64,000 nucleotides of DNA. Origin: Aeromonas bestiarum. GTDB taxonomy: Bacteria; Pseudomonadota; Gammaproteobacteria; Enterobacterales; Aeromonadaceae. Shown here one piece after another: positions 1 to 8,815 of this stretch. Where the stretch lies: positions 95,744 through 159,743 of the forward strand of contig NZ_CDDA01000037.1 in the NCBI RefSeq assembly GCF_000819745.1, written 5' to 3'. The position numbers and the translations under genes were made by a program. Positions within the stretch are counted from its first letter, which is position 1, and every line of letters begins with the position of its first letter. A model generated the notes under the pieces. The model was not told the DNA's origin. It worked only from the letters and a program-made list of their open reading frames with translations, and searched no databases.

Positions 1-768
1 TCCCGTCTGCTGCGTCTTGGCAGCGGTGCCGAAGTGATCAAGCGGGTTGATTTCCGCAATACCGGGCCTGACCAGGTGCCGGGGCTTATCGTCATGACGG
101 TGGATGATGGCGTCAACGCCGGTGCGGATCTGGATCCCGCCATCGAGGGCCTGGTGGTGATGATCAACGCCACTAACCAGCCCCAGAGCATCGGCGACTT
201 CCGTGACGGCAATGATCAGCCCATCGATCTGAGCACGCTGCAACTGAGCCCGGCCCACCATGCCGGTAGCAGCATAGCCCGTGATGCCGCCGTCAATGGC
301 GGTACCCTGACCCTGGGGGCCTGGTCCGCTGCCGTGTTCGTCAAGCCGCAGGCCGGTGCCCAGGGCGCGGGTCTGCCGGTGAGCAAGAAGACAGATCTGA
401 GCACGGTTCCGCCGTTTGGTGACACAGATGTCTTCGTGCGTGGTTTCCTGAACCAATGGGATCCGGTCAACAAGATGATCTTTGGCGGCAACTTCACCTA
501 CGAGTTCACCACAGAAGTGACGGCCGACAAGCTGGGGATGACCCAGGTGAAGATTGCCGGTAGTGACTGGGGCGGTTCGATCAACTACGGCAAGTGCAGC
601 AACACCGACCAGCTGGCGGTAGGCCAAATCAGTGTGCTCTGTGCCAATGGCGGTGATTTGCCGTTCAATGCTGACAAGGCGGGCAGCTACAAGTTCGTCT
701 TTACCGCCATGAACAAGGAGAAACCAAGCTTGAGTGTCAGCTTTACCGCACCCACTGCGACCAAGTAA
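1..768 (+). CDS. pulA: Pullulanase, C-terminal part (5' end outside window)
   Basis: The reading frame is open from base 1, so this is the tail (255 residues visible) of a larger protein. The first ~115 residues look like the C-terminal beta-sandwich of bacterial secreted pullulanases, enzymes that cut alpha-1,6 bonds in pullulan and branched starch. A separate C-terminal module follows, with the pattern VFVRGFLNQWDP near residues 140-150 and two cysteines; it resembles the starch/pullulan-binding modules found beside such enzymes. The catalytic barrel lies outside the window, so activity cannot be judged here. A strong hairpin terminator follows the stop codon. The next gene is convergent, so this is the last gene of its transcript. 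The family call is based on resemblance. Confidence 0.7.
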   Translation, partial: SRLLRLGSGAEVIKRVDFRNTGPDQVPGLIVMTVDDGVNAGADLDPAIEGLVVMINATNQPQSIGDFRDGNDQPIDLSTLQLSPAHHAGSSIARDAAVNGGTLTLGAWSAAVFVKPQAGAQGAGLPVSKKTDLSTVPPFGDTDVFVRGFLNQWDPVNKMIFGGNFTYEFTTEVTADKLGMTQVKIAGSDWGGSINYGKCSNTDQLAVGQISVLCANGGDLPFNADKAGSYKFVFTAMNKEKPSLSVSFTAPTATK

Positions 769-855
769 GCAGCCCCATCGAGCCCGGGGCTGGCTCGGCA
801 GCCCAGGGTTGAATTCCACCTTGCCAAGGGTGGGATAACGCCGAGAGCGTAAGCA

Positions 856-890
856 AAGCGCGACTGCCAACCGGCAGCCGCGCTTTTTCT
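856..890 (+). terminator. Intrinsic terminator after pullulanase
   Basis: Arms AAGCGCG and CGCGCTT enclose an inner CTGCC/GGCAG stem and are followed by a T-rich run. It lies about 90 bases after the pullulanase stop codon. Confidence 0.7.
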
Positions 891-911
891 TTGTCGTCGT
901 GGGCGAGGCAA

Positions 912-945
912 TAAAAAAGCCGCCCCACTGGGGCGGCTGTTGGCT
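912..945 (-). terminator. Intrinsic terminator after zntA
   Basis: GCCGCCCCACTGGGGCGGC forms a hairpin. Read on the minus strand it is followed by a run of six Ts, directly downstream of the zntA stop codon. Confidence 0.8.
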
Positions 946-963
946 GTGCCGTTAACGGCTGGT

Positions 964-3384
964 TTAGCGCTTGCGCAGCAGGCGCAGGGCGTTGGCCGTC
1001 ACCAGGGCGGTGGCGCCGGTATCCGCCAGCACCGCAATCCACAGACCCGTGATGCCGAGCAGACTGGTGACCAGGAAGATGGCTTTCAGTCCCAGCGCCA
1101 GCGCTATGTTCTGGTGGATGTTGGCCAGCGCCGCCCGCGACAAGCGGATCATGGCGGCGATGCCGCCGAGCTGGTTGTGGGTCAGGGCGGCATCGGCCGT
1201 CTCCAGCGCCACGTCTGTGCCGCCACCCATGGCGATGCCGATGCTGGCGCGCTTCATGGCGGGGGCGTCGTTGATGCCATCCCCTATCATGGCGACCTTC
1301 TGGCTGGTGGCCAGCTTGGCTATCTCCTCCACCTTGCCCTCCGGCAGCAGGCTGGCGCGCCAGCCCATGCCGAGTTCGTTGGCAATCGCCTCGGCGGCGC
1401 GCGGGTTGTCGCCGGTCAGCATTATGCTGCGCAGCCCCAGCCCCTTGAGCTCCGCCAAGGCTGCTGCCGCTTCGGGCCGGATCTGATCCCGCAGCGCCAG
1501 CAGGGCCGCCGGCGCGGCACCCGGCTGGCCGAGCACCACTACCGTCTTGCCCTGCTGCTCCAGGGTGGCTATCTGGGCGTTGAGGGCATGGCTCAGCGAG
1601 TCAATCCGGCTCGGCGCCAGCAGTTGCCAGAGGGTGCCGTCGATGCGCCCCTCCACCCCCATACCAGGCAGGGCGCGCAGCTCCTGAGCCGCGGCCAGAC
1701 TCAATCCCTGCTCGGTCGCTTTGGCCACCACGGCCCGGGCCAGCGGGTGGTGGGAGCCCTGCTCTATGGCGGCGGCCAGTGCCAGCAGTTCGGCCTCAGG
1801 CCGGCCATTGAGGCTGACCAGCTCGGTCAGCTGCGGCTTGCCCAGGGTCAGGGTGCCTGTCTTGTCAAACGCCACTGTATCTATGTGGGCCAGTCGCTCC
1901 AGCGCGGCGCCGCCCTTGATCAGGGCTCCCTGCCGGGTCGCCGCCGCCAGGGCGGAGGTGACAGCCGCCGGGGTGGAGATCACCAGGGCGCAGGGGCAGC
2001 CGATGAGCAGCAGCGCCAGTCCGCGATAGACCCACTCGTCCCAGCTCTGACCGAAGGCCAGCGGCGGCACTATCACCACCAGCAGGGCGACCAGCATCAT
2101 GGCCGGGGTATACCAGCGGCTGAAGCGGTCGATGAAACGCTCTATGGGGGCGCGCTGGGTCTCGGCCTCCTCGATCAGGTGCAGTATGCGGTCGATGGCG
2201 TTGTTGCCGGGCTCGGACACCACCTCGAGGCGCAGCACCCGATCCGCCGCCAGACTGCCGGCGGGCACCTTGTCACCCTGGCGACGCTCCACCGGAATGG
2301 ATTCACCGGTCAGGGCGCTCTCATCAAAGGCGCCGAGGGCGTCGAGCAAACGGGCATCCGCCGGCAGGCGGGCGCCCGGGGCGATTTCGATGATGTCGCT
2401 GGGACGCAGCTGGTCGGCCGCCACCTCTTCCCGCACGTCACCGTCGACCGTGGTGCGGATCCGCAGCGCCTTGTCGGGCACCAGCGCCATCAGGGCCGTG
2501 ACCCCGGCGCGGGCGCGGCCGGCGGCATAGGCCTCCAGATGTTCCCCCAGCATGAACAGCAGCAGCACCATGGCCGCTTCGGCGGTTTCACCGAGGAAGA
2601 GGGCGCCCAGCGCCGCCACCGTCATCAGGGTCTCGATGGCGAAGGGGGAGCCGCTCTTGGTCAGGGCCCAGGCCTTGCGGGAGATGGGCCACAGGCCCCA
2701 GAGAGTGGCCAGGGTAAACAGCGGCTGACCGAACTCTTTCGGCAGCAGGGCCGCTACCAGCATCAGGCCGGCCAGCGACAGCGGCTGCCAATATTTGGCG
2801 AGCAGGCTCATCTGCGGGCTGCGCCGTCTGGCGTTGTCGTCCCCGGGCTGAGTTGCGCCCTTGAGCCGGAAACCCGCGGCCAGCACGGCGGCGGTGACGG
2901 GATCGGGGGAGAGGCCGGGGGCCAGATCCACCACCAGCTTCTCGGTGGCAAACAGCACCCGGGCCTGCTGCACGCCAGCGACCCGCCTGACGGCTGTCTC
3001 GATCTTGCGGGCACAGCTGGGGCAATCCATCCCCAGCACCTGCCAGCTGTGACGACGGCTGTCCTGCTCCGGCGCGATTAACGGCTCGGCGGTTTGCTCA
3101 TGGTGATCATGCTCATGATGGTCATGGTCATGGTCATGAGGCGGCTGCGGGCTGCAGCAGCCCTGGCTGTGACAGCCTGCTCTGGGGGGCTCTTCATCCC
3201 CCGGCGATTCACTCACCCCCTGATCCTGATGATCATGGGGGGCCTTGCTGGCACAGCTGCTGATCGGCGTGGCACTGTCACAGCAATGGCTGTCGTGCTG
3301 ATGCTCGTTCTGACTGGTGGCAGACTTGCTGACGGCCTTGATGGGGGCGGCGGCAGCTTGATGGCTGCAGCAGGATTTGCTCAT
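964..3384 (-). CDS. zntA: Zn2+/Cd2+/Pb2+-exporting P1B-type ATPase
   Basis: This 806-residue heavy-metal pump exports divalent soft metals across the inner membrane. Visible motifs in order are a heavy-metal-associated domain with GMDCPSC (118-124), the membrane CPC motif in a GCPCALV context, the phosphorylation motif DKTGTLT and the hinge GDGIND. The first ~95 residues are an unusual His/Cys-rich extension with three CC pairs and an HDHDHDHH run, likely a metal sponge. A longer frame opens at TTG 3471, but that codon lies inside the -35 element. The ATG at 3384 has an AGAGG ribosome site 8 bases upstream, so I start there. The MerR-type promoter upstream implies ZntR-like control; no regulator gene is adjacent. 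Confidence 0.93.
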   Translation of the reverse strand: MSKSCCSHQAAAAPIKAVSKSATSQNEHQHDSHCCDSATPISSCASKAPHDHQDQGVSESPGDEEPPRAGCHSQGCCSPQPPHDHDHDHHEHDHHEQTAEPLIAPEQDSRRHSWQVLGMDCPSCARKIETAVRRVAGVQQARVLFATEKLVVDLAPGLSPDPVTAAVLAAGFRLKGATQPGDDNARRRSPQMSLLAKYWQPLSLAGLMLVAALLPKEFGQPLFTLATLWGLWPISRKAWALTKSGSPFAIETLMTVAALGALFLGETAEAAMVLLLFMLGEHLEAYAAGRARAGVTALMALVPDKALRIRTTVDGDVREEVAADQLRPSDIIEIAPGARLPADARLLDALGAFDESALTGESIPVERRQGDKVPAGSLAADRVLRLEVVSEPGNNAIDRILHLIEEAETQRAPIERFIDRFSRWYTPAMMLVALLVVIVPPLAFGQSWDEWVYRGLALLLIGCPCALVISTPAAVTSALAAATRQGALIKGGAALERLAHIDTVAFDKTGTLTLGKPQLTELVSLNGRPEAELLALAAAIEQGSHHPLARAVVAKATEQGLSLAAAQELRALPGMGVEGRIDGTLWQLLAPSRIDSLSHALNAQIATLEQQGKTVVVLGQPGAAPAALLALRDQIRPEAAAALAELKGLGLRSIMLTGDNPRAAEAIANELGMGWRASLLPEGKVEEIAKLATSQKVAMIGDGINDAPAMKRASIGIAMGGGTDVALETADAALTHNQLGGIAAMIRLSRAALANIHQNIALALGLKAIFLVTSLLGITGLWIAVLADTGATALVTANALRLLRKR

Positions 3385-3439
3385 GATGAGTCCCTCTTGG
3401 ATGGATCCCGCCGGTGCGAGATCTTCGATGACTGAGCCG

Positions 3440-3471
3440 AGTGTAAACCTTGGTGTTAAGTCCAAGGTCAA
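3440..3471 (-). promoter_or_regulatory. MerR/ZntR-type promoter and operator of zntA
   Basis: On the minus strand, -35 TTGACC and -10 TACACT are separated by a 20-base spacer, the over-long spacing typical of MerR-family promoters. The spacer holds a dyad with 7-base arms ACCTTGG and CCAAGGT around an 8-base centre (3447-3468). This predicts metal-dependent activation by a ZntR-like protein through DNA untwisting. Confidence 0.8.
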
Positions 3472-3622
3472 GCTCCTTTATCTTGCTGACTGAGCCGGCA
3501 GGGGCTAGCTGTCCGGGTCAGGATGAAGCGCCCTTATATCCTTGTGGTTGGCGGGTGTTTGTCACCGCCCGGCGCGCCTATACTGGGGAGCCCTATCCTC
3601 CCTCGATAATCAAGGACATAAC

Positions 3623-4123
3623 ATGAGCAATTCCGTTACCCTGCAAGGCAACCCCGTCTCCGTCGCCGGTCACTTCCCCGTTGCCGGTGAGCAGGCCAAG
3701 CCCTTCTCCCTGGTTGCCAAGGATCTGTCCGACCTGACCCTGGCGGCCTACGCCGGTCAGCGCAAGATCCTGAACATATTCCCGAGCGTCGATACCCCGA
3801 CTTGTGCCACCTCAGTGCGCAAATTCAACGAACAGGCCAGCGCGCTGGAGAACACAGTCGTGCTCTGCATCTCCGCCGATCTGCCGTTTGCCCAGTCCCG
3901 CTTCTGCGGCGCCGAAGGTCTGGACAAGGTGGTGACCCTCTCCACCCTGCGTGGTGCTGCCTTCCTGCAGGACTACGGCGTGGCCTTCTCCTCCGGTCCG
4001 CTGGTTGGCCTGGCCGCCCGCGCCATAGTGGTGCTGGATGCAGACAACAAGGTACTGCACAGCGAGCTGGTGGCCGAAGTGGCCGACGAGCCGAACTACG
4101 CCGCTGCCCTGGCCGCGCTGTAA
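3623..4123 (+). CDS. tpx: Thiol peroxidase (atypical 2-Cys peroxiredoxin)
   Basis: This 166-residue periplasmic or cytoplasmic peroxiredoxin reduces lipid and other hydroperoxides using thioredoxin. The peroxidatic cysteine C61 sits in the motif [12 protein letters not shown], and the resolving cysteine C95 in QSRFCGAEG; both positions equal those of E. coli Tpx. The frame is open further upstream, but the ATG at 3623 gives the conserved N-terminus and normal family length. It is a single gene with its own terminator, convergent with the next gene. Confidence 0.95.
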   Translation: MSNSVTLQGNPVSVAGHFPVAGEQAKPFSLVAKDLSDLTLAAYAGQRKILNIFPSVDTPTCATSVRKFNEQASALENTVVLCISADLPFAQSRFCGAEGLDKVVTLSTLRGAAFLQDYGVAFSSGPLVGLAARAIVVLDADNKVLHSELVAEVADEPNYAAALAAL

Positions 4124-4135
4124 GTTTGTGAGTGC

Positions 4136-4172
4136 AAAAATCCCGCCACGGCACGCCGTGGCGGGATTTTTT
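4136..4172. terminator. Bidirectional terminator between tpx and the solute-binding protein gene
   Basis: An 11-bp perfect stem TCCCGCCACGG/CCGTGGCGGGA has As on the left and Ts on the right, so it can serve both convergent genes. Confidence 0.85.
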
Positions 4173-4190
4173 ATGGATGGCGTCTGGTCA

Positions 4191-5000
4191 TCAGGGCGTG
4201 CTGGATGACGCCGGCGGGGCCAATGGTTCTGGATGGGGCTGCCACACCTCATAAGGGCGATGCAGCCTGGAGTAGATCTCGGCCAACTTGCCGGATGCGG
4301 CCAGCCGGTCGATGGCCGTGCTGAGGAAGTGATCCATATCATCACCCGCCGCCCCCTTGGCGATGATGAAGACATCCTCGAAATCACCGAAGTGTTCCCG
4401 GTGGATGTTGGTCAGCCCCAGTTGGCGCAGCACCAGGTCGGCTTCCTCCTGGGCCCAGATGAAGGCATCGATGCGACCGCGTGAGAGCTTGCGCAGCGAC
4501 TGCTCTATGCTCATGGACCTTTGCAGCGGGATGGGCAGAAAGCCCGGAGTGGCTTCGATCAGCAGATCCCGTTGGGTAGGCTCAACCCCATAGGCCATGT
4601 CGGTGGTGACGGGGTGAGCCGTATTGCTGTAGATGACATGGGTGACTTTGCCAAAGCTGCGGGTGCTGAAGCGATAGGGCAGCATGTCCGCATCGTGCAG
4701 ATTGCGGATCGCGGGCAGGCTGAAGTCGGCCTTGCCTGCGATGACACCGGCCATGGCACGGGCAATGGGGTATATGGTGATACGGATGCTGACCTCGGGA
4801 GACTGCTCATCAATCGCCCGCACCAGATCAACGAAGGGGCCCGTCTTGTCGGCGTTGATGAGGCCCGGCAGCTCGCCAAGATGGGCGTTGAGGATGCGAA
4901 CCGGTTTGTCCGACGGCGTGCCTGCCAGGGAGAGGCTCAGGGTGGTGACCCCCAGCAGGCCGAGCAGGAGAAACAGCAAGATGCAGGTATGTCTGGTCAT
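4191..5000 (-). CDS. Periplasmic solute-binding protein, amino-acid-binding (SBP_bac_3) type
   Basis: This 269-residue protein has a hydrophobic N-terminal signal segment (about residues 5-26) followed by a domain resembling family 3 extracellular solute-binding proteins. There are no permease or ATPase genes next to it, so it is an orphan. Such orphans may feed a distant transporter or act as sensory or virulence-related ligand binders. The C-terminus ends in a Pro/Ser-rich tail. The ligand cannot be read from the sequence. It is probably monocistronic, ending at the bidirectional terminator shared with tpx. Confidence 0.7.
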   Translation of the reverse strand: MTRHTCILLFLLLGLLGVTTLSLSLAGTPSDKPVRILNAHLGELPGLINADKTGPFVDLVRAIDEQSPEVSIRITIYPIARAMAGVIAGKADFSLPAIRNLHDADMLPYRFSTRSFGKVTHVIYSNTAHPVTTDMAYGVEPTQRDLLIEATPGFLPIPLQRSMSIEQSLRKLSRGRIDAFIWAQEEADLVLRQLGLTNIHREHFGDFEDVFIIAKGAAGDDMDHFLSTAIDRLAASGKLAEIYSRLHRPYEVWQPHPEPLAPPASSSTP

Positions 5001-5170
5001 GATCTGGTCACACCCTTGGGAGATGGTTCCAGAAGTGTAGTCAGAGCCGCTTCGGCCAGATCGAACCGGGCTTGCCTGCAGGGCCGCGATGGATGGGGTT
5101 TTACTTATCGCTCCCTGCTCACTAGACTTCGCCTCCCACTTCTTTATTCAGCCGATATCTGCGTAGCCCC

Positions 5171-6391
5171 ATGACCTTTAGCGAACTCGACCTCAATCCC
5201 GCCCTGCTGGCGGCCCTGCCTGCCAGCCTGCACACCCCGACCCGCATCCAGCAGCTTGCGATACCCGTGGTATTGGCGGGGCAGGATCTGCTGGCGCTGG
5301 CCCAGACCGGCAGCGGCAAGACGCTGGCATTCGGGCTGCCGCTGCTGCAACGGCTGGATCCCGCCTCCAGTCTGGTGCAGGGGCTGGTGCTGGTGCCGAC
5401 CCGCGAGCTGGCCACCCAGGTGAGCGCCGCCTTGCAAGGGGTCGCCGAGGCGCTGGGGCTGCGCGTTTTGACCCTGTGCGGCGGCGTGGCGCAGGAGCGG
5501 CAACAGGCCGAACTGGCGCTGGGGCCGCAGCTGCTGGTGGCGACGCCGGGGCGGCTGCGGGATCTGCTCACTCAGCAAGTGCTGGGGCTGGATGGCCTGC
5601 AACAGCTGGTGCTGGATGAGGCAGATCGCCTGCTGGAGATGGGCTTCTGGCCCGACATCCAGTGGTTGATGAATGAGATGCCCGCCGAGCGTCAGACCCT
5701 GCTCTTCTCCGCCACCCTGCCTGCCGAGCTGGATGAGCTGGCGACCGGCCTGCTGACAGAGCCGGCCCGCATCGAGGCCAATCCCCTCAACAGCCTGGTG
5801 AACGAGATCGAGGAGCGGCTCTATCTGGTCAACAAGAGCAGCAAGGTGCCGGCGCTGATCAGCCTGCTCAAGGAGCAGGCCTGGCCGCAGGTGCTGGTCT
5901 TCATCAGCGCGCGGGACGATGCCGACGGCGTGGCCAGGAAGCTGGCCAGGGCGGGGATCCCGGTTGCCGCCCTGCATGGCGAGAAGGAGCAGGCGGTGCG
6001 GGATCAGGCTCTCGACGATTTCAAGGCCGGCAAGGTACGGGTGCTGGTGGCCACCGACCTGATGGCGCGGGGCATTCACGTGGAGGCGCTGCCGCTGGTG
6101 ATCAACCTGGACCTGCCCGCCAGCGCCCCTGTCTATGTGCACCGCATCGGCCGCACCGCCCGCGCCGGGCGCGAGGGGCTGGCCATTTCGCTGGTGTGCC
6201 ACGGCGAGAGCGATACCCTGGCGGCGATCCGCACCCTCACCGGCCGTGAGTTGCCGCTGGCGGAACTCGCCGGTTTCCCGGTGACCGACCTGCCCGCCAG
6301 CGGGGAGGGCAAGCGCCCCCCACGCGACAAGCAGGCGAACCGCCGCACCGCCAACAAGCGCAGCGTCAAGCAGTTCAAGGGCAAGGCCTGA
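5171..6391 (+). CDS. DEAD-box ATP-dependent RNA helicase
   Basis: This 406-residue helicase unwinds short RNA duplexes or remodels ribonucleoproteins. Visible motifs are motif I AQTGSGKT (44-51), PTRELA, TPGR, motif II DEAD in VLDEADRLLEMGF, motif III SAT, and the second-lobe motifs ATDLMARGIH and HRIGRTARAG. A short Lys/Arg-rich tail follows the core and is a likely non-specific RNA-binding extension. It resembles the RhlE group most, but I would not assign a symbol. The gene stands alone; about 85 bases separate it from the next. Confidence 0.9.
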   Translation: MTFSELDLNPALLAALPASLHTPTRIQQLAIPVVLAGQDLLALAQTGSGKTLAFGLPLLQRLDPASSLVQGLVLVPTRELATQVSAALQGVAEALGLRVLTLCGGVAQERQQAELALGPQLLVATPGRLRDLLTQQVLGLDGLQQLVLDEADRLLEMGFWPDIQWLMNEMPAERQTLLFSATLPAELDELATGLLTEPARIEANPLNSLVNEIEERLYLVNKSSKVPALISLLKEQAWPQVLVFISARDDADGVARKLARAGIPVAALHGEKEQAVRDQALDDFKAGKVRVLVATDLMARGIHVEALPLVINLDLPASAPVYVHRIGRTARAGREGLAISLVCHGESDTLAAIRTLTGRELPLAELAGFPVTDLPASGEGKRPPRDKQANRRTANKRSVKQFKGKA

Positions 6392-6476
6392 TTCAAGGAT
6401 GGACTGCCCGCTTGGGCAGTACCAAAGGACGCCGGTTTCACTATGCTCCATGGGTTCAACCACGGAGGGATAGGCA

Positions 6477-7949
6477 ATGGCGAGTCTGGTAATGGGGCCC
6501 CTGCTGGGGCTCGAAGCTGAGACGCAATACAGCATCTGTTTTCTGGCAGGGCCCGGCTGCAAGGGCGCCAGCATCAGGATCAACGGCAGCCTGTTGCCTG
6601 CCGGCAAGCAGGCGGATACCCCAAAGGGCGGCTTCTGGCGGGCCAACTGGACGGCCAACCCGGCCGCCGGGGGGGCGAGCGTGGAGTACCAGATCCTGCT
6701 GGATGGGGAGCCCGCCCGGGATCTGGCCGGGGACGACCACTGGCAGTTTCATCTGCCGGGGTCGGCGGAGCAGGTGCGCATCGGTTATGCCTCCTGCAAC
6801 GGTTTTTCCGACTTCAAGCTGCTCACCTCCACGCCTCAGCCCTATGTGATGTGGGATCGGCTTGCTGCCGAGCACACCGCGCATCCCTTCTCGCTGTTGC
6901 TGATGGGGGGTGATCAGGTCTATGCCGACTCCCTCTGGACCACAGTGCCCAGCCTCAAGGCCTGGAACGAGCTGGACAGGACGGAGAAGGTCAAGCGCAA
7001 GGCGACCCGCACCATGGAGGAGCAGCTCGATCGCTTCTATTGCGATCTCTACTGCAAGCAGTGGGGACGGCCCGAGGTGGCCCGCCTGCTGTCCCGGGTG
7101 CCAAGCGCCATGATGTGGGATGACCACGACATCTTTGATGGCTGGGGCAGCTATCCCGAGGATCTGCAGGGCTGCGATGTCTATCGGGTCATCTATGCCG
7201 CCGCCTCCCGCTATTTCCGGCTGTTCCAGCTGCGCAGCGGCGCCAATGCCTCCCTGCTGGACCCGGTCAACTTGGCCCATTACTCCTGGCTGCTCAGCTT
7301 TCGGGGCTACCGGATCCTGGCGCTGGACAACCGGGCGAATCGCACCCAGGCCCAGGTGATGAGCCAGTCCCAGTGGGATCAGGTCAACGGCGCGCTGGCC
7401 TGCTGCAACGCGGGCCACCTGCTGGTGATGGCGGGCGTGCCCGTGGTCTACCGGGACTTCTCCTTCACCGAGGCGGCACTGGATGCCACCCCCTGGGAGG
7501 AGGAGCTGACCGACGATCTCAAGGATCATTGGCGGGCCAAGGCCCATCAGGGGGAGCGGGCCCGGCTCATCATGCGGCTGCTGGACAACGCCCGAGTACG
7601 GCGCCAGCACAAGACCCTGATCCTCTCCGGCGACGTGCACGTGGGCTGCCTTGGCGTCATTCAGGACAAGCGTGAAGGGGTCACCAATGTGCACCAGCTG
7701 GTCTCCTCCGGCATAGTCCATCCCTGTCCCACCCAGTTCCAGTGGATGGGGATCCTCGCCATGACCAACGACAATCCAGAGTACCTCGACGAAAACCGCT
7801 CGATCCGCGCCGAGCTGATCAAGCCGTTCGGCGCCCCCGTCTACCTGCGCACCCGCAACTTCGCCACCCTGCTGATGGGCAGCGACAACAAGCTGTGGGC
7901 CAACTGGCATTGCGAGAACGGGCTGGCCGCCAGCTACCCGCTGGCCTGA
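6477..7949 (+). CDS. PhoD-like metallophosphatase (alkaline phosphatase D family)
   Basis: This 490-residue protein has the metallophosphoesterase signature of the PhoD family: GDQVYAD near 144-150, DDHDIFDGWG near 213-222, a later DNRANR segment and SGDVHVG near 384-390 as metal ligands. Unlike secreted PhoD it has no signal peptide or Tat motif at the chosen start, so it is probably cytoplasmic and may act on phosphodiesters of unknown identity. The ATG at 6477 follows a GGAGGGA ribosome site. A terminator follows the stop. The substrate is not predictable from sequence. Confidence 0.82.
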   Translation: MASLVMGPLLGLEAETQYSICFLAGPGCKGASIRINGSLLPAGKQADTPKGGFWRANWTANPAAGGASVEYQILLDGEPARDLAGDDHWQFHLPGSAEQVRIGYASCNGFSDFKLLTSTPQPYVMWDRLAAEHTAHPFSLLLMGGDQVYADSLWTTVPSLKAWNELDRTEKVKRKATRTMEEQLDRFYCDLYCKQWGRPEVARLLSRVPSAMMWDDHDIFDGWGSYPEDLQGCDVYRVIYAAASRYFRLFQLRSGANASLLDPVNLAHYSWLLSFRGYRILALDNRANRTQAQVMSQSQWDQVNGALACCNAGHLLVMAGVPVVYRDFSFTEAALDATPWEEELTDDLKDHWRAKAHQGERARLIMRLLDNARVRRQHKTLILSGDVHVGCLGVIQDKREGVTNVHQLVSSGIVHPCPTQFQWMGILAMTNDNPEYLDENRSIRAELIKPFGAPVYLRTRNFATLLMGSDNKLWANWHCENGLAASYPLA

Positions 7950-7964
7950 GGGGCTGGCAAACGC

Positions 7965-7989
7965 AAAGGGCCCTGACGGGCCCTTTTTC
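7965..7989. terminator. Bidirectional terminator
   Basis: The AAAGGGCCC/GGGCCCTTT hairpin is followed by Ts on the plus strand and lies between the convergent phosphatase and helical-protein genes. Confidence 0.8.
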
Positions 7990-8023
7990 TTTCCAACGTC
8001 AGGCTCCCCGGGCCGTTTCCCGC

Positions 8024-8815
8024 TCAGGGCTTGCCCTGTGCCTGGGCGAAGAAGTCGCGCCTAAACTGGCCGAGCACCTCCTCCCTGTGCTGCTGCCAGC
8101 GCTCGGGATCCATGTTCCCCTGACTGGCCGCCAGCTGCTGCTCCAGCTCGGCCAGCTGCTGCTGGTAGTGGCCGCGTTGATCCAGCTGCTGCTGTCGGCT
8201 GGCAGCAAACTGCACGGTCGCTTCGGCCTGCCCGGCCGGCAGAAAGTGGCGAGCCAGGGTCGCCAGCTCCTCGTCCCCCCACAGCTGGCGCGCCTGCTGC
8301 AGGCGGGCGTCCGGGTTGAACAGATCCGCCGCCAGATCCGGATGATCCGCCGCCCACTCATCCTGCAGCCGGGTCAGGGCGGCCAGTCGCTCGGCCAGCG
8401 GCAGTTGCTCGTGCTCCTGCGCCAGCTGCTCGAGTGCCAGGGCGTAGCGCCCCTGCAGCCGAAACAGGCTCTCCCCCTCGCTCAACCATTGGGCCTCTAT
8501 CGCCTCCAGATTGGCGAGCCGCTCGGCCAGCGGCTGCTCGCTGTCGCTCACCTCGCTGGCGAGCTGCTGGCTCAGCTCCTGCGGCATCTCCCGCCAGCTG
8601 GGGTGCGGATCTGTGGGCTGGCTCCCGCTGGCAGCCGGGGTGAGCCGGGTCATGAGGGCCGTCATAGGGGGGGCTGGTGCCTGCTGTGGCTGACGTGCCC
8701 CGTGCAGGCTGGCCTGTGCGTCGGCCGGCGTCTGCGGCGGTTCATACTGCCAGCCGAGGTTGAGCAGCAAGAGCGAGAGGACCGCCAGGGCCAGCAAGCC
8801 GTAGCGGCGCTTCAT
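8024..8815 (-). CDS. Membrane-anchored helical periplasmic protein, lipase-chaperone (Lif)-like
   Basis: This 263-residue protein has a single N-terminal membrane anchor (about residues 7-22), a Pro/Gln-rich linker, then a long, almost wholly helical Gln/Leu/Ala-rich region. The architecture matches Lif steric chaperones, which stay in the inner membrane and fold a secreted lipase before type II export. The helical repeats with AERLAALTRLQ-type heptads are also similar. The diagnostic Lif motif (RxxFDY) is not visible, so the match is structural only. Its ATG overlaps the stop of the upstream secreted phosphodiesterase (ATGA at 8812-8815). This translational coupling suggests it serves that enzyme. 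Confidence 0.5.
   Translation of the reverse strand: MKRRYGLLALAVLSLLLLNLGWQYEPPQTPADAQASLHGARQPQQAPAPPMTALMTRLTPAASGSQPTDPHPSWREMPQELSQQLASEVSDSEQPLAERLANLEAIEAQWLSEGESLFRLQGRYALALEQLAQEHEQLPLAERLAALTRLQDEWAADHPDLAADLFNPDARLQQARQLWGDEELATLARHFLPAGQAEATVQFAASRQQQLDQRGHYQQQLAELEQQLAASQGNMDPERWQQHREEVLGQFRRDFFAQAQGKP

Noticed and set aside
940-3081. Long plus-strand frame opposite zntA
   Set aside because: It is antisense to a gene with full motifs and has low-complexity Gly/Gln/Arg composition typical of GC-rich shadow frames.
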